A DNA stretch of 64,000 bases from an uncultured Bacteroides sp. (GTDB lineage Bacteria > Bacteroidota > Bacteroidia > Bacteroidales > Bacteroidaceae): positions 434,001-498,000 of the forward strand of contig NZ_OY782855.1 in the NCBI RefSeq assembly GCF_963678425.1, in the 5' to 3' direction. The notes below the pieces were generated by a model. It was given only the letters and a program-made list of their open reading frames with translations. It searched no databases and was not told the origin of the DNA. A program made the translations under genes and the position numbers. Of the stretch, positions 25,219 to 33,801 are shown piece by piece; position 1 is the first letter of the stretch, and every line of letters begins with the position of its first letter.

Positions 25219-26229
25219 ATGAAGAAGATTTTAGTGACGGGTGCAGCCGGATTTATAGGCTATTATTTAGTGAAGAAATTGCTGGAACGTGGTGATGAGG
25301 TGGTTGGCATTGATAATATTAATGATTACTATGACGTTCAGCTGAAATATAGCCGTTTGGAGGATACGGGCATCGTGCAGAAAGAGATTACTGACAGGAA
25401 GCCTGTTCAGAGTACATTATATTCCAAATATCGTTTTATCAAACTGGACCTGACAGAAAGGGAAGAGATCAACAGATTATTTGAAAATGAAAAATTTGAG
25501 GTGGTTTGCAATCTGGCAGCCCAGGCCGGAGTACGTTACTCTATTGATCATCCTTTTACTTATGTTGATTCAAATATTGTAGGTTTTGCCAATATACTTG
25601 AAGCATGTAGGCAGAACAAAGTAAAGCACTTTGTATACGCCAGTTCCAGCAGTATCTATGGATTAAATGAGAAAATACCTTATTCGGAAGATGATCAGGT
25701 GGACAAACCTGTAAGTTTGTATGCTGCTACGAAAAAGGCGAATGAGCTGATGGCACATGCCTATAGCCATTTATACCATTTACCTACAACCGGAGTGCGT
25801 TTCTTTACGGTTTATGGTCCTTGGGGAAGACCAGATATGGCTCCGTTTCTTTTTATGAAATCGATCATGAACGGAACTTCTATAAAAGTATTCAATCATG
25901 GAAATCTGGAACGCGATTTTACTTATATAGATGATATTATTCAAGGGCTGGAGAAGATTGTTGATGCCCCGCCTGCTGATCAGATTCCTTATAAGATATA
26001 TAATATCGGCAATTCCAGTCCGGTGAAACTGATGGACTTTATTTATGCAATTGAAAAGGCTACTGGTAAAGATGCTGTGAAAGAATATGTGGGTATGCAA
26101 CCCGGAGATGTTTATCGTACTTATGCGGATACTAGTCATCTGGAAAGAGATTTTGGATACAAGCCACAAACGACTATTCAGAAAGGAATTGATAAATTTT
26201 ATAAATGGTACGTGGAATATAGCAATTAA
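25219..26229 (+). CDS. UDP-glucuronate 4-epimerase-like SDR enzyme
   Basis: A 336-residue extended short-chain dehydrogenase. NAD-binding GAAGFIG is at about 8-14, the SSSS triad serine at about 140-143 in YASSSSIYG, and the catalytic Tyr-Lys in LYAATKKANE. The loop DNINDYYDVQLKYSRL after the second strand and the C-terminal MQPGDVYRTYADTSHLERDF are characteristic of UDP-glucuronate epimerases (CapI/LpsL group), which interconvert UDP-GlcA and UDP-GalA. It follows the ArnT-like gene by 9 bp and could supply UDP-GalA for it. A dTDP-glucose-type dehydratase is less likely because of the YYD loop. Confidence 0.88.
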   Translation: MKKILVTGAAGFIGYYLVKKLLERGDEVVGIDNINDYYDVQLKYSRLEDTGIVQKEITDRKPVQSTLYSKYRFIKLDLTEREEINRLFENEKFEVVCNLAAQAGVRYSIDHPFTYVDSNIVGFANILEACRQNKVKHFVYASSSSIYGLNEKIPYSEDDQVDKPVSLYAATKKANELMAHAYSHLYHLPTTGVRFFTVYGPWGRPDMAPFLFMKSIMNGTSIKVFNHGNLERDFTYIDDIIQGLEKIVDAPPADQIPYKIYNIGNSSPVKLMDFIYAIEKATGKDAVKEYVGMQPGDVYRTYADTSHLERDFGYKPQTTIQKGIDKFYKWYVEYSN

Positions 26230-26233
26230 ACTG

Positions 26234-26241
26234 TACTTTTG
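26234..26241 (+). promoter_or_regulatory. -7 box before tsaD
   Basis: TACTTTTG matches TAnnTTTG, 23 bp before the ATG and just past the epimerase stop, which suggests tsaD has its own promoter. Confidence 0.5.
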
Positions 26242-26264
26242 CAGAGTAATAGAGATAAGAAATT

Positions 26265-27284
26265 ATGGATACAATTATATTAGGAATAGAATCTTCCTGC
26301 GATGATACTTCTGCTGCTGTTATCAGAAACGGAGTGTTGCTGTCTAATGTGGTTGCCAGTCAGGCAGTGCATGAGGCATATGGTGGTGTGGTGCCCGAAC
26401 TTGCTTCAAGGGCACATCAACAAAATATTGTTCCTGTAGTCAATGAAGCCTTGAAAAGGGCCAATGTGGCGAAAGAGGAATTAAGTGCTGTGGCTTTTAC
26501 CCGTGGTCCTGGATTAATGGGATCTTTATTGGTTGGAGTCTCCTTTGCAAAAGGGTTTGCTCGCTCCTTAAATATTCCTATGATTGATGTTAATCACTTG
26601 AACGGACATGTGTTAGCTCATTTTATTAAAGAAAAAGATGAAGATGCTGATCAGCCAAAATATCCATTTCTTTGTTTGCTGGTCTCGGGAGGAAACTCTC
26701 AGATTATACTGGTAAAGGCATATAATGATATGGAAGTACTGGGGCAGACGATTGACGATGCAGCTGGTGAAGCTATTGACAAATGCTCTAAAGTAATGGG
26801 ACTTGGTTATCCGGGTGGTCCGATTATTGATAAAATGGCGCGTCAGGGTAATCCTAAGGCGTTTACATTCAGTAAACCGCATATTCCGGGTTATAATTAC
26901 AGTTTCAGTGGATTGAAAACCTCTTTCCTTTATTCACTGCGTGATTATCTAAAAGAGGATCCTGATTTTATAGAACATCATAAAAATGATCTGGCAGCCT
27001 CTTTGGAAGCAACTATCGTGGATATTCTGATGAGCAAACTCAGAAAAGTTGCAAAGGATTATAAGATAAAAGAAGTAGCGGTAGCGGGTGGCGTTTCTGC
27101 AAACAATGGTCTTAGGAATGCTTTCCGTGAACATGCTGATAAGTATGGATGGAAAATTTATATCCCTAAGTTCAGCTATACTACAGATAATGCGGCAATG
27201 ATTGCTATTACAGGATATTTTAAATATCTGAATAAAGAGTTTTGTCCAATGGAATTGCCTGCCTTCTCAAGGGTGACAATGTAG
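26265..27284 (+). CDS. tsaD: tRNA N6-threonylcarbamoyladenosine transferase TsaD
   Basis: A 339-residue Kae1/TsaD protein. It opens with ILGIESSCDDTSAAVIRNG. The metal-binding HxxxH is in VNHLNGHVLAH. The LLVSGGNSQI loop, the DDAAGEAIDK motif and the AVAGGVSANNGLR region are family hallmarks. It transfers threonylcarbamoyl to A37 of ANN-decoding tRNAs with TsaB and TsaE, which are not in this window. cinA follows by 12 bp, so the two probably form one transcript. Confidence 0.97.
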   Translation: MDTIILGIESSCDDTSAAVIRNGVLLSNVVASQAVHEAYGGVVPELASRAHQQNIVPVVNEALKRANVAKEELSAVAFTRGPGLMGSLLVGVSFAKGFARSLNIPMIDVNHLNGHVLAHFIKEKDEDADQPKYPFLCLLVSGGNSQIILVKAYNDMEVLGQTIDDAAGEAIDKCSKVMGLGYPGGPIIDKMARQGNPKAFTFSKPHIPGYNYSFSGLKTSFLYSLRDYLKEDPDFIEHHKNDLAASLEATIVDILMSKLRKVAKDYKIKEVAVAGGVSANNGLRNAFREHADKYGWKIYIPKFSYTTDNAAMIAITGYFKYLNKEFCPMELPAFSRVTM

Positions 27285-27296
27285 AAAATTTGAAAT

Positions 27297-28529
27297 ATGT
27301 TTGTAGAAATAATAACAATTGGCGATGAGTTACTCATTGGTCAGGTAATTGATACCAACTCTGCCTGGATGGGAAAACAGCTGAATAACGTTGGATTCGA
27401 AGTTATTCGCGTTACTTCAGTCAGAGACAGGGAGGATGAAATCCTGGAAGCAGTAGATGCTGCGATGAAAAGGGTAGATGTTGTTCTTATGACCGGTGGA
27501 TTGGGCCCAACCAAAGATGATATTACCAAATATACTCTTTGTAAATACTTTGGTACGGAACTAGTCTTCAGTGAAGAAGTCTTTGAAAACATAAAAAGGA
27601 TTCTGGCAAACAGAATCACGATGAATCCGTTGAATAAAGCCCAGGCACTGGTACCTAAGGATTGTACGGTTATAAATAACAAAGTGGGAACAGCTTCTGT
27701 CAGTTGGTTTGAAAAGAATGGCAAAGTATTGGTCTCTATGCCCGGTGTTCCTCAGGAAATGAAATATAATATGAGCGAGGAGGTCATTCCCAGACTTTGT
27801 TCCCGTTTTAAAATGCAGGCTATTGTTCACAAGACCTATACGGTTAAAAACTATCCTGAATCAGCATTGGCTATAGCCCTTACAGATTGGGAAAATCAGT
27901 TGCCTGAATGCATTAAACTGGCTTATTTGCCCAAATCGGGTATTGTCAGGTTACGACTTACCGGTAGGGGTAATAATGAAGACGATATAAGAAATATAGT
28001 TCTTAGAGAAGGAATAAAGCTTTATGATATTTTAGGCGAGAACGTGCTGGATGAGAATGATATTCCATTAGAGGAAATTATTGGAAAGCTATTGAAAGAG
28101 CAGAAGCTTACTCTTTCTACAGCAGAAAGCTGTACTGGTGGGAATATTGCAGCAAGGATTACGTCTGTTCCCGGCTGTTCTGCCTATTTTAAGGGGAGCG
28201 TAGTTGCATACTCCAATGAAGTGAAGAACGAATTACTGCAAGTATCAGAGGATGCACTTAATAGGTATGGTGCAGTGAGTGAGGAAGTTGTAAAAGAAAT
28301 GGTTAAAGGTGCGATGAATTCGCTTAAAACTGATTGTGCTGTAGCGGTATCCGGAATAGCCGGACCGGATGGTGGTACGGCAGAAAAGCCCGTAGGTACT
28401 GTTTGGATAGCGGCAGCGTACGGCAAAACAATTCAGACTTTAAAACAGAGTGTAGATTTTGGTAGAGAGTTGAATATAGAGCGGGCAACGAATAATGCTC
28501 TTTTATTGCTTCAGGAAATACTGAAATGA
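27297..28529 (+). CDS. cinA: CinA-family protein (MoCF-like domain plus nicotinamide-nucleotide amidase)
   Basis: A 410-residue two-domain protein. The N-terminal molybdopterin-binding-like domain starts FVEIITIGDELLIGQV and has MTGGLGPTKDDITK. The C-terminal CinA domain (about 260-410) has LSTAESCTGGNIAARITSVPG and AVAVSGIAGPDGGTAEKPVG. In characterised homologues the C-terminal domain deamidates NMN in pyridine-nucleotide recycling and the N-terminal domain is an ADP-ribose pyrophosphatase. The full length is normal for the family. Confidence 0.95.
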   Translation: MFVEIITIGDELLIGQVIDTNSAWMGKQLNNVGFEVIRVTSVRDREDEILEAVDAAMKRVDVVLMTGGLGPTKDDITKYTLCKYFGTELVFSEEVFENIKRILANRITMNPLNKAQALVPKDCTVINNKVGTASVSWFEKNGKVLVSMPGVPQEMKYNMSEEVIPRLCSRFKMQAIVHKTYTVKNYPESALAIALTDWENQLPECIKLAYLPKSGIVRLRLTGRGNNEDDIRNIVLREGIKLYDILGENVLDENDIPLEEIIGKLLKEQKLTLSTAESCTGGNIAARITSVPGCSAYFKGSVVAYSNEVKNELLQVSEDALNRYGAVSEEVVKEMVKGAMNSLKTDCAVAVSGIAGPDGGTAEKPVGTVWIAAAYGKTIQTLKQSVDFGRELNIERATNNALLLLQEILK

Positions 28530-28569
28530 AGATTTTTTGATGTATTGTTGTGAATTAATTTGCGAAATA

Positions 28570-28601
28570 TTTGTTTTATAACGATATATTCACTTACTTT
28601 G
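28570..28601 (+). promoter_or_regulatory. Promoter of the rpmB-rpmG-DUF4295 operon
   Basis: TTTG at 28570-28573, 20 bp, then TTACTTTG at 28594-28601 (one mismatch to TAnnTTTG). The rpmB ATG lies 50 bp downstream. Confidence 0.7.
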
Positions 28602-28650
28602 TGCCCTGTTTGGAAAGTACTAGTAAGAAAACTATAAAAATAAGATAGAA

Positions 28651-28911
28651 ATGTCGAAGATTTGTCAAATTACCGGAAAGAAAGCCATGATTGGCAACAA
28701 TGTTTCACACTCAAAAAGAAGAACAAAAAGAACCTTTGATGTGAACTTGTTTACAAAGAAGTTCTACTATGTAGAGCAGGATTGTTGGATCAGTATAAGT
28801 CTTAGCGCTGCTGGTTTACGCACTATTAATAAAAAAGGGTTAGATGCAGCATTGAATGATGCGGTAACTAAAGGGTATTGTGATTGGAAAAGCATTAAAA
28901 TAATTGCTTAA
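28651..28911 (+). CDS. rpmB: 50S ribosomal protein bL28
   Basis: 86 residues starting MSKICQITGKKAMIGNNVSH, followed by SKRRTKRTFDVNL and ending SIKIIA. This matches bL28 along its length. It is a large-subunit protein. It starts the short operon with rpmG and the DUF4295 gene. Confidence 0.97.
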   Translation: MSKICQITGKKAMIGNNVSHSKRRTKRTFDVNLFTKKFYYVEQDCWISISLSAAGLRTINKKGLDAALNDAVTKGYCDWKSIKIIA

Positions 28912-28931
28912 TTTTAAGGAAAGATTGACTT

Positions 28932-29120
28932 ATGGCAAAGAAAGCAAAAGGTAATAGAGTACAAGTTATCCTAGAGTGCACAGAACACAAAGATAGCGGT
29001 ATGCCGGGAACTTCCCGTTATATTACAACGAAGAACAGAAAGAATACTACAGAAAGAATTGAGTTGAAGAAATACAATCCAATCCTGAAAAGAGTAACAG
29101 TACACAAAGAAATTAAATAA
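28932..29120 (+). CDS. rpmG: 50S ribosomal protein bL33
   Basis: 62 residues (KKAKGNRVQVILECTEHKDS, RYITTKNRKNTTERIELKKY) matching bL33. No CxxC zinc pairs are present, so it is a C-minus form. It lies 20 bp after rpmB. Confidence 0.97.
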   Translation: MAKKAKGNRVQVILECTEHKDSGMPGTSRYITTKNRKNTTERIELKKYNPILKRVTVHKEIK

Positions 29121-29128
29121 GATAAACC

Positions 29129-29287
29129 ATGGCAAAGAAAACAGTAGCAAGTTTGCAAGACGGAAACAAAGAAGGTCGTTCTTATACAAAGGTTATCAAA
29201 ATGGTAAAATCTCCAAAAACTGGAGCTTACGCTTTTGACGAAAAAATGGTCCCTAACGAAAAAGTTCAAGACTTTTTTAAGAAATAA
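29129..29287 (+). CDS. DUF4295 protein, Bacteroidetes-specific small ribosome-associated protein
   Basis: A 52-residue basic protein too short for usual ORF cut-offs. It starts MAKKTVASLQDGNKEGRSYT and ends EKVQDFFKK. Its place 8 bp after rpmG, and the Lys-rich composition, are those of the DUF4295 family. I recall that a Bacteroidia ribosome structure names this protein bL38, but I cannot verify this here. It probably binds the large ribosomal subunit and is co-expressed with bL28 and bL33. A terminator follows 27 bp downstream. Confidence 0.93.
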   Translation: MAKKTVASLQDGNKEGRSYTKVIKMVKSPKTGAYAFDEKMVPNEKVQDFFKK

Positions 29288-29313
29288 TTGTCGTTGTCTT
29301 AATGACAACTGTC

Positions 29314-29357
29314 AAAAACTTCCTCTCATTCATAAAAATGAGAGGAAGTTTTTTTTT
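29314..29357 (+). terminator. Terminator of the rpmB-rpmG-DUF4295 operon
   Basis: AAACTTCCTCTCAT pairs perfectly with ATGAGAGGAAGTTT across an 8-nt loop and is followed by a run of T. The last T residues also form the -33 box of the ftsY promoter. Confidence 0.92.
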
Positions 29358-29385
29358 GCTACCAACTGTATTTGTTATATCTTTG
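29355..29385 (+). promoter_or_regulatory. ftsY promoter
   Basis: TTTG at 29355-29358, 19 bp, then TATCTTTG at 29378-29385, a full consensus match 30 bp before the ftsY ATG. Confidence 0.75.
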
Positions 29386-29415
29386 TAGCATAATATATTA
29401 CTAAATAGAATCAAT

Positions 29416-30366
29416 ATGGGATTTTTTAGTTTTTTCTCCAAAGAAAAGAAAGAGACTTTAGACAAAGGATTGTCTAAAACCAAAGAAAACGTCTTTAGTA
29501 AGCTTACCAGAGCCGTGGCTGGAAAATCAAAAGTAGACGATGAAGTTCTGGATAATTTGGAAGAAGTTTTAATTACCTCTGACGTTGGGGTGGAAACTAC
29601 ATTGAACATTATCAAACGGATAGAAGCAAAAGTCGCTTCCGATAAATATGTAAATGCACAAGAATTAAATAATATCCTCAAGGATGAGATTGCCGGGTTA
29701 TTAATGGAAAATAATTCGGAAGACTTAGAGGACTTTAGTATTCCTTCCGAAAAGAAACCGTATGTAATCATGGTGGTTGGAGTAAATGGAGTGGGCAAGA
29801 CCACTACCATTGGTAAAATGGCCTATCAGTTCAAAAAAGCCGGAAAATCTGTTTATTTAGGAGCTGCGGATACTTTCCGTGCAGCCGCTGTAGAACAATT
29901 GGTTATTTGGGGAGATAGAGTAGGAGTACCGGTCATTAAACAGAAGATGGGAGCAGATCCGGCCTCGGTTGCTTACGACACTTTGAGCTCTGCTGTTGCC
30001 AATAATGCTGATGTGGTTATTATTGATACAGCCGGTCGCTTGCATAATAAGGTGAACTTAATGAATGAATTGACCAAGATCAAGAGTGTAATGAAAAAAG
30101 TTATTCCGGATGCTCCTCACGAAGTTTTGTTGGTTTTAGACGGATCTACCGGACAAAATGCATTTGAGCAGGCAAAGCAATTTACATTAGCCACTGAGGT
30201 TACTTCACTGGCGATTACTAAGTTGGATGGAACTGCCAAAGGAGGTGTTGTGATTGGTATTTCTGATCAGTTCAAGATTCCGGTAAAATATATCGGATTG
30301 GGTGAGGGAATAGAAGATTTGCAGGTATTCCGCAAAAAAGAGTTTGTTGATTCGTTATTTGGATAA
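29416..30366 (+). CDS. ftsY: Signal recognition particle receptor FtsY
   Basis: A 316-residue SRP GTPase. A short Lys-rich N-terminal segment precedes the NG domain. GTPase motifs are visible: G1 GVNGVGKTTT (about 121-130), the DTFRAAAVEQL I-box, G3 DTAGRLHNK, G4 TKLDGTAKGG and the C-terminal GLGEGIEDLQVF. It lacks the long acidic A domain of E. coli FtsY, which is common outside enterobacteria. It docks ribosome-SRP complexes at the membrane. rimO follows 4 bp after the stop (from the ATG at 30371). Confidence 0.97.
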   Translation: MGFFSFFSKEKKETLDKGLSKTKENVFSKLTRAVAGKSKVDDEVLDNLEEVLITSDVGVETTLNIIKRIEAKVASDKYVNAQELNNILKDEIAGLLMENNSEDLEDFSIPSEKKPYVIMVVGVNGVGKTTTIGKMAYQFKKAGKSVYLGAADTFRAAAVEQLVIWGDRVGVPVIKQKMGADPASVAYDTLSSAVANNADVVIIDTAGRLHNKVNLMNELTKIKSVMKKVIPDAPHEVLLVLDGSTGQNAFEQAKQFTLATEVTSLAITKLDGTAKGGVVIGISDQFKIPVKYIGLGEGIEDLQVFRKKEFVDSLFG

Positions 30367-30370
30367 TTTA

Positions 30371-31675
30371 ATGGTAAAAAATAGAATTGATTTAGTTACC
30401 CTAGGGTGTTCTAAAAATTTAGTGGATTCAGAACAGCTGATTCGCCAGCTGGAAAAAAATGGTTATAGCGTATCACATGATTCCGAGTCTCCGGAAGGAG
30501 AAATTGCCGTAATTAATACTTGTGGCTTTATCGGCGATGCAAAAGAGGAATCCATAAACATGATATTGGAGTTTGCTCAGGCAAAAGAAGAAGGACGGTT
30601 GAAAAAGTTGTATGTGATGGGATGTCTTTCTGAACGCTATTTAAAGGAACTTTCTATGGAAATTCCTATGGTAGATAAATTCTATGGTAAGTTCGACTGG
30701 AAAAATCTACTGGAAGATCTTGGAAAGGTATATGATGAGCGTATTCATATTGAGCGTTCGCTTACCACTCCCGAACATTATGCATATTTAAAGATATCGG
30801 AAGGTTGTGACAGGAAATGCTCTTATTGTGCAATTCCCATTATCACAGGAGAACATGTTTCAAGAAGCATGGAAGATATACTGGATGAGGTTAGGTATCT
30901 TGTAGCAAACGGAGTGAAAGAATTCCAGGTAATTGCTCAGGAACTGACATATTACGGCGTTGATCTATATAAGAAACAGATGCTTCCGGAATTAATAGAG
31001 AAAATTTCTGAGGTTCCGGGGGTAGAATGGATCCGTTTGCATTATGCTTATCCGGCTCATTTCCCAACAGATTTATTCCGTGTAATGCGTGAACGCAATA
31101 ATGTATGTAAATACATGGATATTGCTTTGCAGCATATTAGTGACAATGTGTTGTCAATGATGAAAAGACATGTGACAAAAGAGCAAACATACGCTTTGAT
31201 GGAGCAATTTCGCAAGGAAGTTCCAGGCATACATTTGCGTACCACTTTGATGGTTGGACATCCTGGTGAAACGGAGGCAGACTTTGAGGAACTTAAGGAG
31301 TTTGTTAAACGTGTCCGGTTCGATAGAATGGGGGCCTTTACTTATTCTGAAGAAGAAGGAACTTACTCTGCAAAAAAATATGAAGATAATATACCTCAGG
31401 AAGTTAAGCAGCAAAGACTGGATGAACTGATGGCTATTCAGCAAGGCATTTCAGCTGAATTAAGCGCTGCCAAGATTGGAAAATGTTTCAAAGTAATCAT
31501 TGACCGGAAAGAGGGTGATTATTACATCGGACGTACGGAATTTGATTCTCCGGAAGTAGATCCGGAAGTGCTGATACAGGCAGCTGATGTGACGCTTGAA
31601 AAGGGACATTTCTATCAGGTAAGAATAACTGATGCTGACGATTTTGATCTTTATGCACAAGTAATTGGAGAATAA
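30371..31675 (+). CDS. rimO: Ribosomal protein uS12 methylthiotransferase RimO
   Basis: About 434 residues from the ATG at 30371. An upstream in-frame ATG at 30344 lies inside ftsY and adds nine non-conserved residues. N-terminal UPF0004 cysteines are seen in LVTLGCSKNLVDSE, NTCGF and MGCLSER. The radical-SAM cluster is CDRKCSYCAIP (CxxxCxxC). A C-terminal TRAM-like domain ends at VTLEKGHFYQVRITDADDFD. It methylthiolates an aspartate of ribosomal protein S12. Confidence 0.96.
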   Translation: MVKNRIDLVTLGCSKNLVDSEQLIRQLEKNGYSVSHDSESPEGEIAVINTCGFIGDAKEESINMILEFAQAKEEGRLKKLYVMGCLSERYLKELSMEIPMVDKFYGKFDWKNLLEDLGKVYDERIHIERSLTTPEHYAYLKISEGCDRKCSYCAIPIITGEHVSRSMEDILDEVRYLVANGVKEFQVIAQELTYYGVDLYKKQMLPELIEKISEVPGVEWIRLHYAYPAHFPTDLFRVMRERNNVCKYMDIALQHISDNVLSMMKRHVTKEQTYALMEQFRKEVPGIHLRTTLMVGHPGETEADFEELKEFVKRVRFDRMGAFTYSEEEGTYSAKKYEDNIPQEVKQQRLDELMAIQQGISAELSAAKIGKCFKVIIDRKEGDYYIGRTEFDSPEVDPEVLIQAADVTLEKGHFYQVRITDADDFDLYAQVIGE

Positions 31676-31751
31676 TTAATTATTTATTTGATTTTAATTG
31701 CTTAATTAATAGATATTTACTAATATAGCAGTCGCTTAAAAACTGTAAACA

Positions 31752-32024
31752 TTGAATAATAAAGAATTTATCACAGAATTATCCAACAGATTGGGCTATT
31801 CAACGAAAGAAACTTCCGATCTTGTTTCTTCTGCTGTCTCCGTTGTATCGGAACAATTGCAGGAAGGAAATACTGTTATTGTTCAAGGCTTTGGAACGTT
31901 CGACGTGAAAAAGAAATTAGAACGCATATCAGTCAATCCGGCTACTAAACAACGGATGCTTGTGCCCCCCAAACTGGTGATAAACTTCAAACCAAGTAAC
32001 GTTATTAAAGATAAGTTTAAATGA
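31752..32024 (+). CDS. HU/IHF-family DNA-binding protein
   Basis: A 90-residue HU-fold protein starting at a TTG (31752), with no ATG near. The dimer helices (EFITELSNRLGYSTKETSDL) lead to IVQGFGTFDVKKKLERISVN, with the beta-arm and a basic C-terminus (LVINFKPSNVIKDKFK). It should bend DNA as a nucleoid or integration-host-type protein. It lies 10 bp upstream of a second HU-domain gene with which it is co-transcribed. The two may form heterodimers (inference). Confidence 0.93.
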   Translation: MNNKEFITELSNRLGYSTKETSDLVSSAVSVVSEQLQEGNTVIVQGFGTFDVKKKLERISVNPATKQRMLVPPKLVINFKPSNVIKDKFK

Positions 32025-32034
32025 ATCTGAGGCT

Positions 32035-33774
32035 ATGGGTGAAAGAAAAAACATACAGAATCTTGTAGACTTATTTTCTGAGAAGAAGGGATTGAGCAAA
32101 AAGGATGCTGAAACCTTTCTGAAGGAAATGTTTGTTCTTATAGAACAGGCACTTGAAACGGATAAATATGTGAAGATAAAAGGTTTTGGAACCTTTAAAT
32201 TAATTGAGGTTGACAGCCGCGAAAGTGTAAATGTAAACACAGGGGAAAGAATAGAAATACAAGGACATACAAAGATATCTTTTGCTCCTGAAAACGGTAT
32301 TCGTGACCAGATAAACAAACCTTTCTCTCATTTTGAAACGGTTATTTTAAATGAAGGTACCGTATTTGATGATATGAGTGCTGTTGAGGATGGCTCTGAA
32401 ACGGAAAATGACTCTGCGACTTCTTCAGAGACGGAAGAGGCTGCATATTCCAGTGAAGAGACAGCTGAAAAAACAGAAGCTGCTCAAATTGCTGATGAAT
32501 CAGTTGAAGTTCCGGTTATTGAACTAAAGAAGGAGGATAGCTCGGCTGAAAATGATGAAGTTATTGATGATAAACCTCAAACAGTTTTTGAAACTCAAGT
32601 CATATTTGAACCTCAGACTACTGCGTCAGAATCTCAAGTTGCCTCAGAGTCTCAGGTCACATCAAAACCTCAAGTTATTTCAGAACCTCAAGCTGTTTCT
32701 GAATCCCATGAAGCTAGTGTTCAGAGCACTAATGAGAATACTAATCCAGAAAACGAAGAGGTTGTACCTGCCGGAAACGATGAAAAGAGAGTTGCTGACG
32801 AAACTCCGGTAGTTGCAAAGACAATAGAATCATCCGGACACGAGGAAAACAAAGTTAAAGATGAAAAGGCTGCGTCTTCTAAAGCTCAGGAAACGAGAAC
32901 TCAAGAAACAAGAACAATACCTCAGGAGACAGAAACTGATCGTAAAAATCTGATTCAGGAATCAGCAGAGTCGTTAGCTGTGGTTCAGACTATAAAATCA
33001 GAAAAAGAGACTGAAAATAAGACTACCTCCAAAGAAAAAGAAGCTCTTATTGAAGAACTTATATTGGCTGCCAAGACTGGAAAGATTAATTCCAAGACGT
33101 CATCTTCTGCTAATAGAAGTATAGTATTTTATTTTGTCGGAATGGTTGTTCTTCTGGCTGTTTTTGCAGTAGCAGTGTTTACATACATAAATAATCCGGA
33201 TTTTATTATGAGTATGTTGCCGGCTTCTACAGAAGAGAATAAAGCAGATTCGACTATGGTTGATTCTATTCCGGCAGTAAATGATGCAATTTCAATGGCT
33301 GATACCATTCCTCTAACTAACCGGAGAAAGATTGAAAAAGATACATTGGCTGCTGAAACTAAAGAAATCAAGGCTAAAATAGATAAGGCTACATCGGATA
33401 AGATTAAATCAGATAAGACTAAATCAGAGACTAAAGCTGATAAAGCTAAAGCCGATAAGAGTAAAACGGATAAAAAAGTGGAAAAATCTGCCATTTCTAA
33501 AGAACAGACTTCTGAAAAGAAAAAGCAGGATAGCAGTAATTCTAAAGAGCAGAAGCTGGAAAAACTTAATCCGGGTGACTATAAAATTGTAGGAACGAAA
33601 ACTACTTACACTGTTCAAAAGGGGGAATCGCTGGTGAAAATTTCAAAACGATACTATAATTCCAAGGATTTATGGACACTGATTGTGAAGCATAATCCTA
33701 AGGCTATAGAAAATCCCGATTATGTTCCGGCAGGTACGGTTATTAAAATCCCCGAATTACGAAGTAAACTCTAA
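32035..33774 (+). CDS. HU-domain / transmembrane / LysM fusion protein
   Basis: A 579-residue protein of unusual build. Residues 1-92 form an HU/IHF-like domain (NLVDLFSEKKGLSKKDAETF, YVKIKGFGTFKLIEVDSRES, ISFAPENGIRDQINKPF). Residues about 105-350 are acidic, Ser/Thr/Glu-rich low complexity with imperfect short repeats of the form SQV-SE/SEPQ (190-225). A single transmembrane helix is at 363-385 (IVFYFVGMVVLLAVFAVAVF). A Lys-rich segment follows (about 425-510), and a LysM domain ends the protein (about 522-576; YTVQKGESLVKISKRYY, NPDYVPAGTVIKIPEL). The HU end before the helix suggests cytoplasm, and the LysM end periplasm. It could tether the nucleoid to peptidoglycan (inference). It lies 10 bp after the HU gene and is followed by a strong terminator. 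Confidence 0.9.
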   Translation: MGERKNIQNLVDLFSEKKGLSKKDAETFLKEMFVLIEQALETDKYVKIKGFGTFKLIEVDSRESVNVNTGERIEIQGHTKISFAPENGIRDQINKPFSHFETVILNEGTVFDDMSAVEDGSETENDSATSSETEEAAYSSEETAEKTEAAQIADESVEVPVIELKKEDSSAENDEVIDDKPQTVFETQVIFEPQTTASESQVASESQVTSKPQVISEPQAVSESHEASVQSTNENTNPENEEVVPAGNDEKRVADETPVVAKTIESSGHEENKVKDEKAASSKAQETRTQETRTIPQETETDRKNLIQESAESLAVVQTIKSEKETENKTTSKEKEALIEELILAAKTGKINSKTSSSANRSIVFYFVGMVVLLAVFAVAVFTYINNPDFIMSMLPASTEENKADSTMVDSIPAVNDAISMADTIPLTNRRKIEKDTLAAETKEIKAKIDKATSDKIKSDKTKSETKADKAKADKSKTDKKVEKSAISKEQTSEKKKQDSSNSKEQKLEKLNPGDYKIVGTKTTYTVQKGESLVKISKRYYNSKDLWTLIVKHNPKAIENPDYVPAGTVIKIPELRSKL

Positions 33775-33801
33775 ATTATATTCGTATAGTTTTTGCATGC
33801 T

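Noticed and set aside
29277..29810. 177-codon reverse frame antisense to ftsY
   Set aside because: It is a shadow of the ftsY frame with no own features.
30344..30370. Upstream ATG for rimO
   Set aside because: It lies inside ftsY, adds nine non-conserved residues, and the ATG at 30371 matches the family start.
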